DNA of 64,000 bases from Adiantum capillus-veneris (taxonomy: Eukaryota; Streptophyta; Polypodiopsida; Polypodiales; Pteridaceae), in the NCBI GenBank assembly GCA_014529385.2, contig CM043967.1, positions 127,137,182-127,201,181 on the forward strand, written 5' to 3'. Below are positions 1-11,746 of this stretch, piece after piece. Both the position numbers and the translations under genes were made by a program. The stretch's first letter is position 1. Each line of letters opens with the position of its first letter. The notes below the pieces were generated by a model, which was not told where the DNA came from, ran no database searches, and saw only the letters and a program-made list of their open reading frames with translations.

Positions 1-1251
1 TTCTTCTCAACCTTGAAGAATAAGAGAAACCATGGTGAACTCATGTCTCCTACACACACTTCCATTCCAAAATTGACCACCTAGTCTCATTTTTCCTCAT
101 CCATATTACCCATATCTATCAAAAAACCACAAAATTTAGTCTCTTCTCTTGAAAGACAGCATCATGTTGATTGATTTCTCATGTGCAATTACCTTGGCTC
201 CCAAGGAAGGTCAAGAGTGGAGAAAAAACGTACCGTCAAAGCTAGTGGACCGTCAACAAGCGTCAAAATTGACCGTACTCAAGACACTTGGAGCATCAAC
301 ATTGTAAGAAATCCATGTTTTCTTACCTATTAAGAGTTTTTTCTTCCTTATTTGTATCCTACATGGATACTCCCATTGTAAATATCCAATTGCATTTGTA
401 AATCAATAAAAATACTAAGTCTACTAATTTACTAACACTAACCTACTATGAAAAGTCCTATCACCTCCACTTCTCTCCTCTCTCTCTTCTTCATCTATCC
501 ACACCAACTTCTTGATAATTCCAAGAAAAAGAAATTAGATAAGTGCTGAAAATCTAACCCAACCATGGTTAGAGGAGTAACCCTAGCCCTCAAAATTGCT
601 ATAAAAGGAGGGTGTAGCTAGCAAAAAAGGGGAGAGCCATAAGCAAGAGCACTATGCTATAGCTTGAGAAGCCAAGCTCAACCTCTCTAGAAGGAGCTCT
701 TGAGTGGAAGCTCATTGTCTTATGCATATGCATGTGTTGTATTAGGGGTGATTAGCAAGGGAACTCTATGCCATTGTAAGAGAGAGAGAGTGATCATTCA
801 ATTGAGAGTAGGAAATCTATCATTTCTCCTACTAGTGTAAGCCCAACATTTGCTGAATCAAGGAGGGTGGATTTGGACTAAGCTTGGATACTTTGTCTCT
901 CTTCCAACGTGAAGTAATGGACAACAATGATGTGTAAGTGTCTTGGTGCTTTTTTAAGTTCTTGATAGCTTGTCTCTGGGTGTTGTCATCAATTTAGCCA
1001 TAAATCCCACATACTGTAAGAGGGCAACAGGGTGTAGAGGACTCCCCTGGCCTTAAGACAGTGATTGGGGTGGCTTTTCTTGTGATGTGTTGTGGTGTAA
1101 TTTACTCAAGCTATGTTGAACAAGTACTAATCTCACTTTGATTGGTCATGACAAATTTGTAAGAAGGTATTAATGCAACAAGCACCCCCCCCCCCCCCCT
1201 TCTCCCTCTTTCTCACATATATAATTGTGTTTGCTTGATCACTCCTGATAC
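1..1251 (+). mobile_element. Left part of an older LTR, interrupted by the gypsy element
   Basis: This stretch is most of a plus-strand LTR whose last 240 bp lie beyond the gypsy insertion, at 12412-12653. Two observations support this. An inverted copy of about 650-1251 joined directly to 12412-12653 occurs at 49303-50228. The combined sequence ends in the same CCGGACCGCCTCA terminus as the gypsy LTR. A TATA box lies near 600. The upstream end of the LTR is not visible and may lie outside the window. No coding region is seen. Confidence 0.7.
599..608 (+). promoter_or_regulatory. Probable LTR promoter TATA box (outer LTR)
   Basis: The sequence CTATAAAAGG is a near-consensus plant TATA box. 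It sits in the outer LTR where a U3/R border would be expected, followed by a purine-rich stretch that could hold the transcription start. Activity is inferred, not shown. Confidence 0.5.
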
Positions 1252-1510
1252 TGAGGCGGTCCGGGGCGGGCAACAAGAAGAGCAATCTCTAGACACCCTT
1301 CAAGGCTCCCGTGCTGCTCAATGGGGCTGGGGCACAACACAACACAAAACAAAACAACAAACCCACAGCCAAATCCCAACTACACAAGGGGCACCACCTA
1401 GTTTAAGAGCGAACTAGGACGCAAAAGAGGACAATCGTTAGAGCAACCCACAAACAAGCAAGGAATTTACACTAACCCTAACACCAATGGAACACTCTCA
1501 CACACTAAAA

Positions 1511-1513
<3 letters not shown>

Positions 1514-1584
<71 letters not shown>
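1514..1584. repeat. (GA)n microsatellite in the 3' LTR
   Basis: An uninterrupted GA dinucleotide tract of about 70 bp. The 5' LTR has the same tract in a slightly shorter form at 10035-10099, so it was carried by the element and has since changed length. Confidence 0.95.
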
Positions 1585-1589
<5 letters not shown>

Positions 1590-2089
1590 TGGTGTACAAC
1601 TTAGCTTCAACTTTATATTTTGCACAAAAAGGAACTTAGAGCTTGCGGAATCAAGTGACAAGATTTGGTTATAGCATCACTAGCACATTGTCTTAGGGTT
1701 ATGGGAGCCCTCTCACCATCCACCCTCTTACAATGGTAGCCAAACAATAGCCAATGAATCACAAGCAACAAAACAACAACCTTCGATGAAACAAGTCACC
1801 TTATGAAGCTGAATGAGTTTGCCAAGCCAAATTGAAGGAGAAGCGTGAGCCTTTGGACATGAATTGCACCCAAAACTACCAATTCATTGATGTTGGGGTA
1901 GATACAACAATGGTAGGAAGAATATCTTCTACTCGCACTCACTCAAACTAGCTCAAGCTTTTCTATGCACCAAGGTGATGGTGTATAGAAAGCTTACTCT
2001 CTCTTTACAACCAAGATAGAACTGGCGTGTGGTACGCTCAATCTAGTGTGCAATGGTATAGTGCTCTCTTTTACAAGGAGGAATGGGTT

Positions 2090-2100
2090 CTATTTATAGG
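2090..2100 (-). promoter_or_regulatory. TATA box of the 3' LTR
   Basis: On the minus strand this reads CCTATAAATAG, a good plant TATA box, placed inside the LTR upstream of the R/U5 portion. The same box is at 10605-10615 in the 5' LTR. Confidence 0.6.
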
Positions 2101-3933
2101 TTTTAGAAGCCTTGATTAGGATTAAGCCTAATCAATTTTATTAGGAAAGATCAAGGATTATGAATTTTTATGAATTTCCAATGAGAATGGGGTCTCTCTT
2201 TTCTCTTGAGTCACATGGATGTGGGCTCAAGTAAGAGAATTATTGATGTGGTGAAAGGAGAGAAACTTCCATGGGAGTGAGTGAATTTGGTTTACTTGTG
2301 CGGTTGCCTACTCTATATGTTGATAGTGTGGGTGCATTTTTACAAGAGAAGTTAGTTGTTAGTGGTAATAATCACTAGAATTGTTAGTGATACATTTACA
2401 ATGGGTAGGATGAGTTGATTTGATGAAGGAAGAGGGGTGAATTAAAAGAGAATCATTGAGATGGTGAAGCTTTGAAGAAGCTTGAACTCACCCTTGTGTA
2501 GATTGTGGAAAAAATGACCGCTGGTCTTCTTCTTCTTCTTCGCTTCTTTACGCCGCCGCCACGGTTGACCACCACGATGAAAAGAGGATTTGTTGATGAA
2601 AAATTCTCAATTTGCAGAATTTATCATGGTTAGGATGCTAAATTTTAGATATTTTTAGGAGAGGTAAATGAAATTGTAACATAGAAGCAATAGAGAGAGA
2701 CATGGAGAGGGTGTATGTATGTAGAGGTTCATAAAAGAACTATAGGGATGAGAGAGAAGGGTAATGGTGAAGAGGGTGGGAGAAGCCATGGAGATTGCAG
2801 GTTTGAGTGAGGGAAGGAGAGGGAGGGATGTGTAAGAGTGAGTAGGTGTGTGAAAGGGTGAGAGAAGACTAAGGGCTACTTGTGAGAAAAGTGGGTAGAC
2901 TAGGGTCCACTAAAAAAATCATAGCTCACCGCTGGTAGCTCCAAAAATCATGAAAAAATTTGAGATGATTATTCAGAGCGTGGGCTACATTGTCTCTTTT
3001 GACCACCACTCCAGATTTGGAGTGGAGATAGGTGCCAAAATTCTCACCAAAAAGCCTATTTTTTATGCCTGCAAAAGTCTTTTAGTGGTCCCCTCCTTTG
3101 TTGAATTCGTACAATGCATCCAAGAGTGAGCCCCTCCTTTGTCATATTATAATACAAAGCATCCAAGTTGCCCTTGACCCATGCATGGAGGAGGATTCTT
3201 GGTGAATAAAGAAATATATACATGGTGGGACTAGTGTATGGACTATTCATGGACTTTAGCTCAATGAGCACATGGTGTTAGAATAATGAGTAAAAATAAT
3301 AATAAAAATATAGAGGAGTTATGGATATGGAAAGATATTGGAATCATATGATATGGTCCCTCCTTGAATTATTTTGGGTGAAAGAGGAAAAGGTATGCAA
3401 GTAAATAATATAATAAACGTAACCAATGAGTAGAAATCAATTTTTTGTTTTCACGAGGGTGAGGGTGAAAATGTGGGAGTGATTTGTATAAAGGAAAAAT
3501 ATGAGGTTAGAGTATGTACATATTGGCAAAAAATATAATTATGGTGTAAGAGGATGAAAGAAGGTGTACATAGGTTTAATAAAACACACACCTAAGTAGA
3601 AATATTTAAATAAAATACCAAAATAATTATAAAAAATCCCTATATTTAGGCCATATATACAATGAAATATTTACACACAAAGAGGCCATAATATACTTTT
3701 ATTTTTTTATTATTTTTTATTTTTTTGGCTCAACTAGCCCAGTGACTAGCTAGCTGAGGGTTTTTAAGAAGATATGGGAAAAGCCCCCTAACTCACACAT
3801 GCCTATGTACAATGAAATGGTAGGGATAGCCATAGCGTTTGGGTGAATTTGGTAGGGTGGAGTAACTTACTATGGCAATTATGGAGAGCCGAAAAACGGC
3901 TATCATTAGCCCTTCCACAGGATGATGGTATAT

Positions 3934-5685
3934 TCATGTACCATCATAGAGCATCTTTTCCAAAGAGAGTGCTTCAGAGTCCTTCACGAGATATGAGACA
4001 GCGGCCTTTGGACAGATCTTTGGTAGATCCTTTGGTAGAAGGCGACTCAAATAGGGCTTCAAGAGATACCTGTTTACCTTCTTGGAGTGCTCTTTACCAT
4101 TGAAGTCCGTAAGCTGATAGTAACTAGAATTGAAAGCCTTCTTGACTATGTATGGCCCTTGCCATCTAGTTTCAAACTTGGCATCAAAACGATTTTCAAG
4201 TCGATTGTCATACCTTAGCAGAAGCTCTCCTTCCTTGATGCCTTTGTCCTTCAGTTTCTTGTCGTGCGTTTCTTTCGCTTGTGTGGCTTTCCTGTTGTAG
4301 CACTCATATGCTGCTTCTCTTTTCCACTCAAGCTCCACTAACGTAAGAAGTCGATCCATCCATACTTCTTGATCATCTTGTGCTCCTTTGCCATGAAGTC
4401 GCATTGTTGGAATGTTGAGCTCAATAGGCTGCAAAGCCTCTTGACCATAGACCAAGTGAAATGGTGTGAACTTCGTGGCTTCCCTATATGTGGTTCGATA
4501 TGCCCACAAGGCACCATCCAAGAAGTCATCCCATAATTTTGTCTTGTTTTGCACCATCTTTCTAATGATTCCTGCAATGACACCATTAGCCTTCTCCACC
4601 AAACCATTTGATTGTGGGTAGTATGGTGTGCTATGACGATGTAGAATGTGAAGCTCTTCACAAACTTCTGTGAACAAGCCCTTCCTAAACCCTGGACCAT
4701 TATTAGAAACAATCTCCAAAGGTGTGCCAAATCTGTAACAAATATGATTGTACACAAACTTGCTAACTATCCTCTCATTCACTCTTGCCACACTTTGAGC
4801 TTCCACCCACCTAGTCATATAGTCTACAGCCACTAGAATGTAGAGTTTACCATTTTTTGTCCTAGGCAGAGGACCCATAGCATCAATGCCCCACTTTTCA
4901 AAGGGTCCATTTGCAAGAACTATTTGCCTCGGGCCATGCACCAACCTTCTATTTCCATTTATCTGACAATTGTGACAGCTTTTACACCAATGTTGAACGT
5001 CCACATGCAAGCTTGGCCAAACATACCCCGCAAGAAAAATCTTCTTCACAGTTGATTCTTGGGCAAAATGACCACCACATGCCTCTTCATGCAAACCTGT
5101 TAGAATGGCTGGAATTTCCTTGATAGTTGGTACTCTTCTGCACACTTGATCCTTCCCTTTTTGATAGAAGGAGCCTTCTAAGAAGAGATAGAAAGTTGCC
5201 TTCTTCATGAGTCTCCTCTTCTGAGCCTTCGTGAAGTCTTGTGGAAACTCACCCTCCAAAATGTAGCCAATAATGGGAGCCAATGACTCCAATCCCTGGT
5301 ATCTCGGTTGCTTGACAGCTGCTGCCACCATGATGACCTGCACTTCTCTCTCAACACATGTAACTGCTTGTTGTGCAAGTAAATCGGCATCTTCATTTTG
5401 TTTCCTCGGAATATGATATAGTTGCACTTCTTCAAACTGATTAAACATCTTACGAATGGCATGAACTTTGGTCCTTAAGCTTTCATTCTTGCATGCCCAA
5501 ATGCCTAAAATCTGTTTAACAATGAGAAGTGCATCTCCCTTTACCATGAGACGTTTTATCCCTTGGCCAATGCACATCTTCAAACCATGAAGTAGTGTGT
5601 CGTATTCTGCTTCATTGTTGCTAGTTGAACCTGGTAGATTGACCTTCTCTTTCATGACCACCTCTCCACTTGGGTTGAGCAACAC
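3934..5685 (-). pseudogene. Gypsy pol, C-terminal part: archaeal-type RNase H and integrase
   Basis: This reading frame (583 codons; the marked start is a GTG and not a real start) continues pol in the same frame after the stop at 5716-5718. The first 130 residues complete a second RNase H: SNNEAEYDTLLHG with its acidic residue, VKGDALLIV, and KQNEDADLLAQ. Next comes an integrase zinc finger (H-x-H, then CKSCHNC) and the catalytic core starting at WGIDAMGPLP. The second catalytic Asp, normally in the SDNG motif, is replaced: the sequence reads VSNNGPGF. The third acidic residue is present (NGLVEKANG). No chromodomain is seen, as expected for Tat elements. The D-to-N change should abolish integration by this copy's own enzyme. 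Confidence 0.9.
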
Positions 5686-5715
5686 TAGCCCTCCCCCTGC
5701 TTTCCCTGTGGCTCG

Positions 5716-6441
5716 TCAAAAAGCTCCATCAAAGAACAAGGTAAAAGCATTGGGAATACTTTTTGGTGGTGGCAATGGTAGGGTCGTTACTTGAGGCACC
5801 TTAATTTCCTTCTCATGTACCCTATAAGTGAGAATCCCTGCCAATTGTGCACGCACACTATCTTCTACCTTGAAAGAGTATTGGAACTCTTGCAACTCCA
5901 TAATCCACTTTGAGATCCTAGTACTAAGATTCATTTGAGATGACACCCAAGGGAACAAATTTTCTGCAGTGAGAATTACAAAAGGTTTTGGTAGCAGGTA
6001 GGATCTAAACTTTCTCACCGCAAACATGAGAGAAAGCATCATGAGTTCTGCTTCTGTGTAGTCTCTCTCCAAAGCATTCATGACCCTACTAGCAAAGTAG
6101 ATGGGTCGCATCCTTGTACTGTGGGGATCTTGTTGTAGCAACACAGCACCAATTGTTTCCCTTCCAACACTAGAGCGAACAAAGAATATGTACTCCCAAC
6201 AAAGAGGCATGAATGTTGGTAGCTCTGACAAAATGACTTTAATGTTACAAAAATACTCTTCAAGCTCATCAGACCATGCAAATTCTACTTGTTGTGTCAA
6301 CTTTTGCAAAGGATGAAGCAACTCCGAGGCTAAGTGAATGAAGCGTGACATATACTTCACCTTCTGAATGAAAGAGATGACCTCCTTAAGACTCTTCGGT
6401 GATGGGAGCTCAATAAGAGCCTTTGCCTTTGAAGGATCCAA
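5716..6441 (-). pseudogene. Gypsy pol, middle part: RT thumb, RNase H and start of second RNase H
   Basis: This frame picks up pol after the frameshift near 6452. It begins in the conserved region after the RT palm (LDPSKAKALIELPSPKS) and carries the RT connection and first RNase H (PIYFASRVMNALERDYTEAE). The first RNase H seems degenerate: the usual catalytic DAS-like motif reads VRSSVGRE. The frame ends LFFDGAF followed by TGA, where the first catalytic Asp of the second RNase H lies. The following codons continue in the same frame into 3934-5685, so this is a single nonsense mutation. In Tat elements the first RNase H is commonly decayed and the second is the active one; that is family knowledge. 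Confidence 0.88.
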
Positions 6442-9146
6442 CTCAATGCCTTTATAGAAACCTTGTGACCAAGCAAGATCACTTCATCCTCACCTATGTG
6501 GCACTTGTCGGGGTTGAGTTGACCTCCCATGTCGTAGAGCTTCTTTAAACCTTCTTCTACCCTTTGTAGATGCAATGATTTTGAGCTATAAATGCAGAAA
6601 TCATCAATGAACACCCTAATTGACTTTCCAAAGAATGCTTGAAACACCATGTTCATGAAACGTTGGAATGTTGCAGGAGCATTTGTCAGACCAAATGGCA
6701 TGAATCTAAAAGCATAACAACCCCAAGGAGTGATAAAGGTTGTTTTCAATTGATCTTCCAATGCGATACCTATTTGAAAGTAGCCTGAGTAGCCATCACA
6801 CACAGTGTACTTCTCATGACCAGCTACCTCATTCAGTAGCTCATCGTGAAATGGGAGGGAAAAGTGATCTCTTTTTGTTGCCTCATTGAGGGAACGGTAA
6901 TCCACACACACCCTCCACTTGCCATTTTTCTTAGGAGTGACAACAACTGGAGAGACCCACTCTGAATTCTCCACTGGATAAATGAAACCTGCTGCTAGAA
7001 GCTTTCTTACCTCATTGAGTAAAGCCTGCTCCTTGATGACTCCTAGCCTTCGTAGCTTCTGAGCCTTAGGTGTGGCCTCTGGCTTCAACTCAATTTTGTG
7101 TTGAACAGCATCTACTCCACGCACATCGGTGTAGTCTTTAGCAAGAAGCCTAGGAAATTTCCTTAGCACACATTTGAACTCCTCTCTTTCATCCTTTGTA
7201 AGTGTTGTAGATAGCATACCTTCTAGCATTCTTTCATCTTCCACTTTTTGGTTCTCTTGGGAACCTACCTCCTCCAAAACTTGACAAGAGGTCTCTTGGT
7301 TGGTTGGCTTAAACCTTACCCCCATGACTTCGATGGAAGACTCCTCTTCAGTAATGCTGCCGCTGCTTTCTTCTTCTGAAGTGTTATCGGTCCAACCTTC
7401 TTCCGTCTCACTTTGAGATGATTCTTCATGGAGCTCCTCTTGGCGTTGCTCCTTCATGTCAGAGACAACCTTCTTATGATTGTCGTTCCTGCAAATTAGC
7501 TTTCCACTCTCCCAATCCTGCAAAGCTCGCATTTTCATTATCCATGGTCTCCCTAGGATAAATGGGTAACCATTGCCTTTGGTAGACATGACATAGAAAT
7601 CCACTGCCTTCTTAATGCCAAAGGCCACCACAAAAACATTTTTACAAATGCCTACGCACCTAGCCTTGCTATTGTTTGCCATCTTGACCTTAATTTCAGG
7701 TGTCTCATGGATGTGCATGCCTAGTTTTTGCATGAGTCCCTCTGTCATGATGCAAATTTGTGCACCCCCATCCACTAGACCTTTCCTAACCAATCTCCCT
7801 TTTATGTAACAATCTAGCACAGGTGTAATGTCCTCATTCATTTCAGCTTCTGCAATTTTTACAACAGGCACACTCTCTTTTACCTTTCTCCTAGTGCTAA
7901 TTGCCCTTGTTAAATCCCTCCTAAGTTGTGGACATAATGCAAGAAATTGAGGCCATGAGATATCAGGACCCTTACCTCTCATGTCTTCCAACAGGTTGTA
8001 TGGAGCCATTCCATGTCCAAGAGGGAAGTCTTGGAGGTTGATACGACGTCGAGTCCTCTTAGCCTCCTTGGTCTCCTTTGCCTTCTTTTCTCGTCCATGG
8101 TCACTTTGTGATGTAACTCCTTCTTTCTCCTTACCTTTCCCTCGGCCACGCTTAATGCCATTTTCTTCCATGTCAACCTCTCTTGATTTTGTCACCTCTA
8201 CCACATGCACGTTTGGGTCTGGCAAAGGTGGAACTCCTTCCACTCCTTGTGGAGGTGATCTTGCTCCATTTGGCCTTTGTATAAGCCGTGGTTGCTGACT
8301 AGTTCCTTCACCTGCATTCATCACTGGGTAATTCAAGTTAGGTCTCCCTGGCTCCCCACGGGGCCAAGGACAATTATACATCCCATGTCCAGACTCACCG
8401 CAATTCCAACATTGCAAGACTGTCCTAGGTCGTGGGTCTCGCTCTTCAAACTTCTTTGCTTGTCCCTTTGGACCTACGTCTTGTGCAAGGTGAATTGACG
8501 AGCTGCTTAAAGATTCATTTAACTTCTCAATCACTTCCGCCGTTACCTCAGGAAGCTCCTTAGATGTTGATGCTTGTGACTTACCTTTGGGTCTAAGACC
8601 TTGTATTGGAACCTCCCCGCTTAAGCACTTGAGTTTTCTATATTTCTCAGCAGCCCTAGTTTCAGCTGCATCAAAGGTAGTAGGTGCACCCGCCTCAACT
8701 TTTATCTTAAGGTCAGGAAAGAGTCCGGCTATGAACCTCTCCTTCTTTAGGAACTCTGCACCATCTCCAGGGTTAGCAACATTTCTCACCCATACAGCCC
8801 AACGACGTAGAAACTCTTGCTTGTACAAGTAGTAGTCATCTAGGTCTTTTTGCTTATGAGAAACAATGTCTTGCCATAGTTTTTGAGTGTTTTGGGGATC
8901 AAAGAAGTATCTCTTGAAATGATTCACAACTTCCGTGTAATTCCCTTTAACTTCCTCAGGCAACGAGTCAAACCAAGTGCTAGCATCTTTCCTAAGGACC
9001 ACTTCAAACATCTCTACGCGTTCTTGATCAGTTACTATCCTCTTGATATGACAAGACATCTTGAAATTTGCTAAAAATAATTCTGCATCCTCTCCACGCT
9101 CACCAAAGAAAAGAGGATATCCAGACATTTGGCGTTGGGCCTCCAT
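6357..9146 (-). pseudogene. Gypsy gag-pol: gag, protease and reverse transcriptase
   Basis: A 929-codon ORF starting at ATG 9146. Residues 1-200 are a retrotransposon gag domain (FLANFKMSCHIKR, TWFDSLPEEV, FKRYFFDPQNTQKLW). A CCHC knuckle CWNCGESGHGMYNC lies near residue 246. After a basic linker, an aspartic protease active site GLVDGGAQICI lies near residue 459. RT spans about 735-900 with VSPVVVTPKKNGKWRVCVDYR, GLTNAPATFQ and the catalytic FIDDFCIYS near residue 845. The last 40 residues are out of frame: a 1-nt loss in a run of A near 6452 shifts the frame away from the GIELDPSK sequence that follows in 5716-6441. Gag and pol share one frame, as is common in plant gypsy elements. Confidence 0.92.
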
Positions 9147-9239
9147 TGAATCAGTTTTAAGGTGACAACACGTTTTTGTTTGTTTGTTTGGTTTTTTTTA
9201 AAGATTTACACAGTAATATTTTCTAAATTGCAATCTGTT

Positions 9240-9458
9240 CTACAAGAAAATAAAAATATTCACATCAAATGACCTATGATAATCAATAAGAGGCAGGATG
9301 ACAGGGTTTGGTGATGCCAAAATTTCTCCTACTCTTTGGGCACCAAACATGAACACCATACGTTGTTGAAAGTGGATCTTCCTACTAATTGCAATGTTTA
9401 CTCTAATGTGTGGAGTGAAATGAAAGGGGAAAACCTCTATTCCTGGGCCATTATCCAT
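9240..9458 (-). CDS. Small leader ORF 2 (72 codons) upstream of gag
   Basis: An ATG-initiated ORF ending 93 bp before the gag start. The peptide contains GAQRVGEILASPNPVILPL and ends SFDVNIFIFL. Its C-terminal half resembles leader ORF 1 (9480-9677), which has LRLAEINASVNPFILPL and ends SLDVYIFVLF. The DNA of the two is clearly related but diverged, so they are an old tandem duplication of about 240 bp. No domain is recognised. It could be a short upstream ORF or simply structured leader RNA; translation is not shown. Confidence 0.4.
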   Translation of the reverse strand: MDNGPGIEVFPFHFTPHIRVNIAISRKIHFQQRMVFMFGAQRVGEILASPNPVILPLIDYHRSFDVNIFIFL

Positions 9459-9479
9459 GGTCTATGCATGACCTAATTC

Positions 9480-9677
9480 TTAAAACAAAACAAAAATATA
9501 GACGTCCAAACTAAGGTCGTACCTAATGAGAGGCAAAATAAAAGGATTTACTGATGCGTTTATCTCTGCCAACCTAAGAGGACCTAAAATTCTACGAATT
9601 ACACGTTGAAATTGCAACTTAGTACTAACAATTATGTGTACCTTAATTTTGCCTTGCAATGGGAATGAAGGAATCAT
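9480..9677 (-). CDS. Small leader ORF 1 (65 codons), paralogue of ORF 2
   Basis: An ATG-initiated ORF in the gypsy leader, transcribed before leader ORF 2. It shares with ORF 2 the pattern of a hydrophobic ILPLI core followed by (S/R)(F/L)DV and an aromatic-rich end. Similarity seems stronger at peptide level than at DNA level, which would fit selection on the peptide, but this has not been calculated. The function is unknown. Confidence 0.4.
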   Translation of the reverse strand: MIPSFPLQGKIKVHIIVSTKLQFQRVIRRILGPLRLAEINASVNPFILPLIRYDLSLDVYIFVLF

Positions 9678-10031
9678 ACAAATTCTCGTGATTCATGCAA
9701 GCTACTTGATTATGCTAAAGGTTGAGCCTACACAAAACATACACAAGCCGTCCTCCGTGGGGGCCCCAAAATTGAGGCAGTCCGGGGCGGGCGACAAGAA
9801 GAGCAACCTCTAGACACCCTTCAAAGCTCCCGTGCTGCTCAATGGGGCTGGGGCACAACACAACACAAAACAAAACAACAAACCCACAGCCAAATCCCAA
9901 CTACACAAGGGGCACCACCTAGTTTAAGAGCGAACTAGGACGCAAAAGAGGACAATCGTTAGAGCAACCCACAAACAAGCAAGGAATTTACACTAACCCT
10001 AACACCAATGGAACACTCTCACACACTAAAA

Positions 10032-10034
<3 letters not shown>

Positions 10035-10099
<65 letters not shown>
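10035..10099. repeat. (GA)n microsatellite in the 5' LTR
   Basis: The allelic counterpart of the tract at 1514-1584, about 6 bp shorter. The ORF over it (9988-10176) is translated repeat and is not annotated. Confidence 0.95.
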
Positions 10100-10104
<5 letters not shown>

Positions 10105-10604
10105 TGGTGTACAACTTAGCTTCAACTTTATATTTTGCACAAAAAGGAACTTAGAGCTTGCGGAATCAAGTGACAAGATTTGGTTATAGCATCACTAGCA
10201 CATTGTCTTAGGGTTATGGGAGCCCTCTCACCATCCACCCTCTTACAATGGTAGCCAAACAATAGCCAATGAATCACAAGCAACAAAACAACAACCTTCG
10301 ATGAAACAAGTCACCTTATGAAGCTGAATGAGTTTGCCAAGCCAAATTGAAGGAGAAGCGTGAGCCTTTGGACATGAATTGCACCCAAAACTACCAATTC
10401 ATTGATGTTGGGGTAGATACAACAATGGTAGGAAGAATATCTTCTACTCGCACTCACTCAAACTAGCTCAAGCTTTTCTATGCACCAAGGTGATGGTGTA
10501 TAGAAAGCTTACTCTCTCTTTACAACCAAGATAGAACTGGCGTGTGGTACGCTCAATCTAGTGTGCAATGGTATAGTGCTCTCTTTTACAAGGAGGAATG
10601 GGTT

Positions 10605-10615
10605 CTATTTATAGG
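10605..10615 (-). promoter_or_regulatory. TATA box of the 5' LTR
   Basis: CCTATAAATAG on the minus strand, identical to the box in the 3' LTR. As the 5' LTR drives the genomic transcript, this is the functional candidate for the element. Confidence 0.6.
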
Positions 10616-11692
10616 TTTTAGAAGCCTTGATTAGGATTAAGCCTAATCAATTTTATTAGGAAAGATCAAGGATTATGAATTTTTATGAATTTCCAATGAG
10701 AATGGGGTCTCTCTTTTCTCTTGAGTCACATGGATGTGGGCTCAAGTAAGAGAATTATTGATGTGGTGAAAGGAGAGAAACTTCCATGGGAGTGAGTGAA
10801 TTTGGTTTACTTGTGCGGTTGCCTACTCCATATGTTGATAGTGTGGGTGCATTTTTACAAGAGAAGTTAGTTGTTAGTGGTAATAATCACTATAATTGTT
10901 AGTGATACATTTACAATGGGTAGGATGAGTTGATTTGATGAAGGAAGAGGGGTGAATTAAAAGAGAATCATTGAGATGGTGAAGCTTTGAAGAAGCTTGA
11001 AATCACCCTTGTGTAGATTGTGGAAAAAATGACCGCTGGTCTTCTTCTTCTTCTTCGCTTCTTTACGCCGCCGCCACGGTTGACCACCACGATGAAAAGA
11101 GGATTTGTTGATGAAAAATCCTCAATTTGCAGAAGTTATCATGGCTAAGATGCTGAATTTTAGATATTTTTAGGAGAGGTAAATGAAATTGTAACATAGA
11201 AGCAATAGAGAGAGACATGGAGAGGGTGTATGTATGTAGAGGTTCATAAAAGAACTATAGGGATGAGAGAGAAGGGTAATGGTGAAGAGGGTGGGAGAAG
11301 CCATGGAAATTGCAGGTTTGATTGAGGGAAGGAGAGGGAGGGATGTGTAAGAGTGAGTAGGTGTGTGGAAGGGTGAGAGAAGACTAAGGGCTACTTGTGA
11401 GAAAAGTGGGTAGACTGGGGTCCACTCAAAAAATTATAGCTCACCGCTGGTAGCTCCAAAAATCATGAAAAAATTTGAGGTAATTATTCAGAGCGTGGGC
11501 TACATTGTCTCTTTTGACCACCACTCCAAATGCAGAGTGGAGATAGGTGCCAAAATTCTCACCAAAAAGCCTGTTTTTTATGCCTGCAAAAGTCTTTTAG
11601 TGGCCCCCTCCTTTGTTGAATTTGTACAATGCATCCAAGAGTGAGCTCCTCCTTTGTCATATTATAATACAAAGCATCCAAGTTGCCCTTGA

Positions 11693-11746
11693 CCCACCAT
11701 GTATATATTTCTTTATTGGTGAATAAAGAAATATATACATGGTGGG
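11693..11746. repeat. Perfect 25-bp inverted repeat with 4-base loop in the 5' LTR
   Basis: The arms 11693-11717 and 11722-11746 are exact reverse complements separated by GGTG. The 3' LTR at the equivalent place (about 3177-3232) has the right arm but an unrelated left part (CCCATGCATGGAGGAGG). The palindrome therefore arose in this copy after, or during, insertion. Confidence 0.9.

Larger units (their letters stand above)
1252..3905 (-). repeat. 3' LTR of the gypsy element
   Basis: This 2654 bp LTR is nearly identical to 9773-12411. On the minus strand it runs from TGATAGCCGTTTTTCGG to ACCGCCTCA. It contains a (GA)n tract at 1514-1584 and a TATA box at 2090-2100. The short ORF at 1467-1661 is only translated microsatellite. 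Relative to the 5' LTR it keeps the undisturbed sequence where that copy has acquired a palindrome (see 11693-11746). Confidence 0.93.
9147..9772 (-). other. Gypsy 5' leader with primer-binding region
   Basis: This is the minus-strand stretch between the 5' LTR and gag. Just after the LTR end it reads ATTTTGGGGCCCCCACGG. A primer site should start with TGG here, but I could not match it to a tRNA with confidence. Two related small ORFs fill the middle of the leader and are listed separately. Confidence 0.6.

Noticed and set aside
1467-1661. ORFs rich in Ser-Leu, Arg-Glu or Cys-Val repeats (also at 9988, 15490-15836, 15880-16159, 32472, 35153, 44442, 48682)
   Set aside because: They are translated GA/CT/TG microsatellites without start context or conserved sequence.
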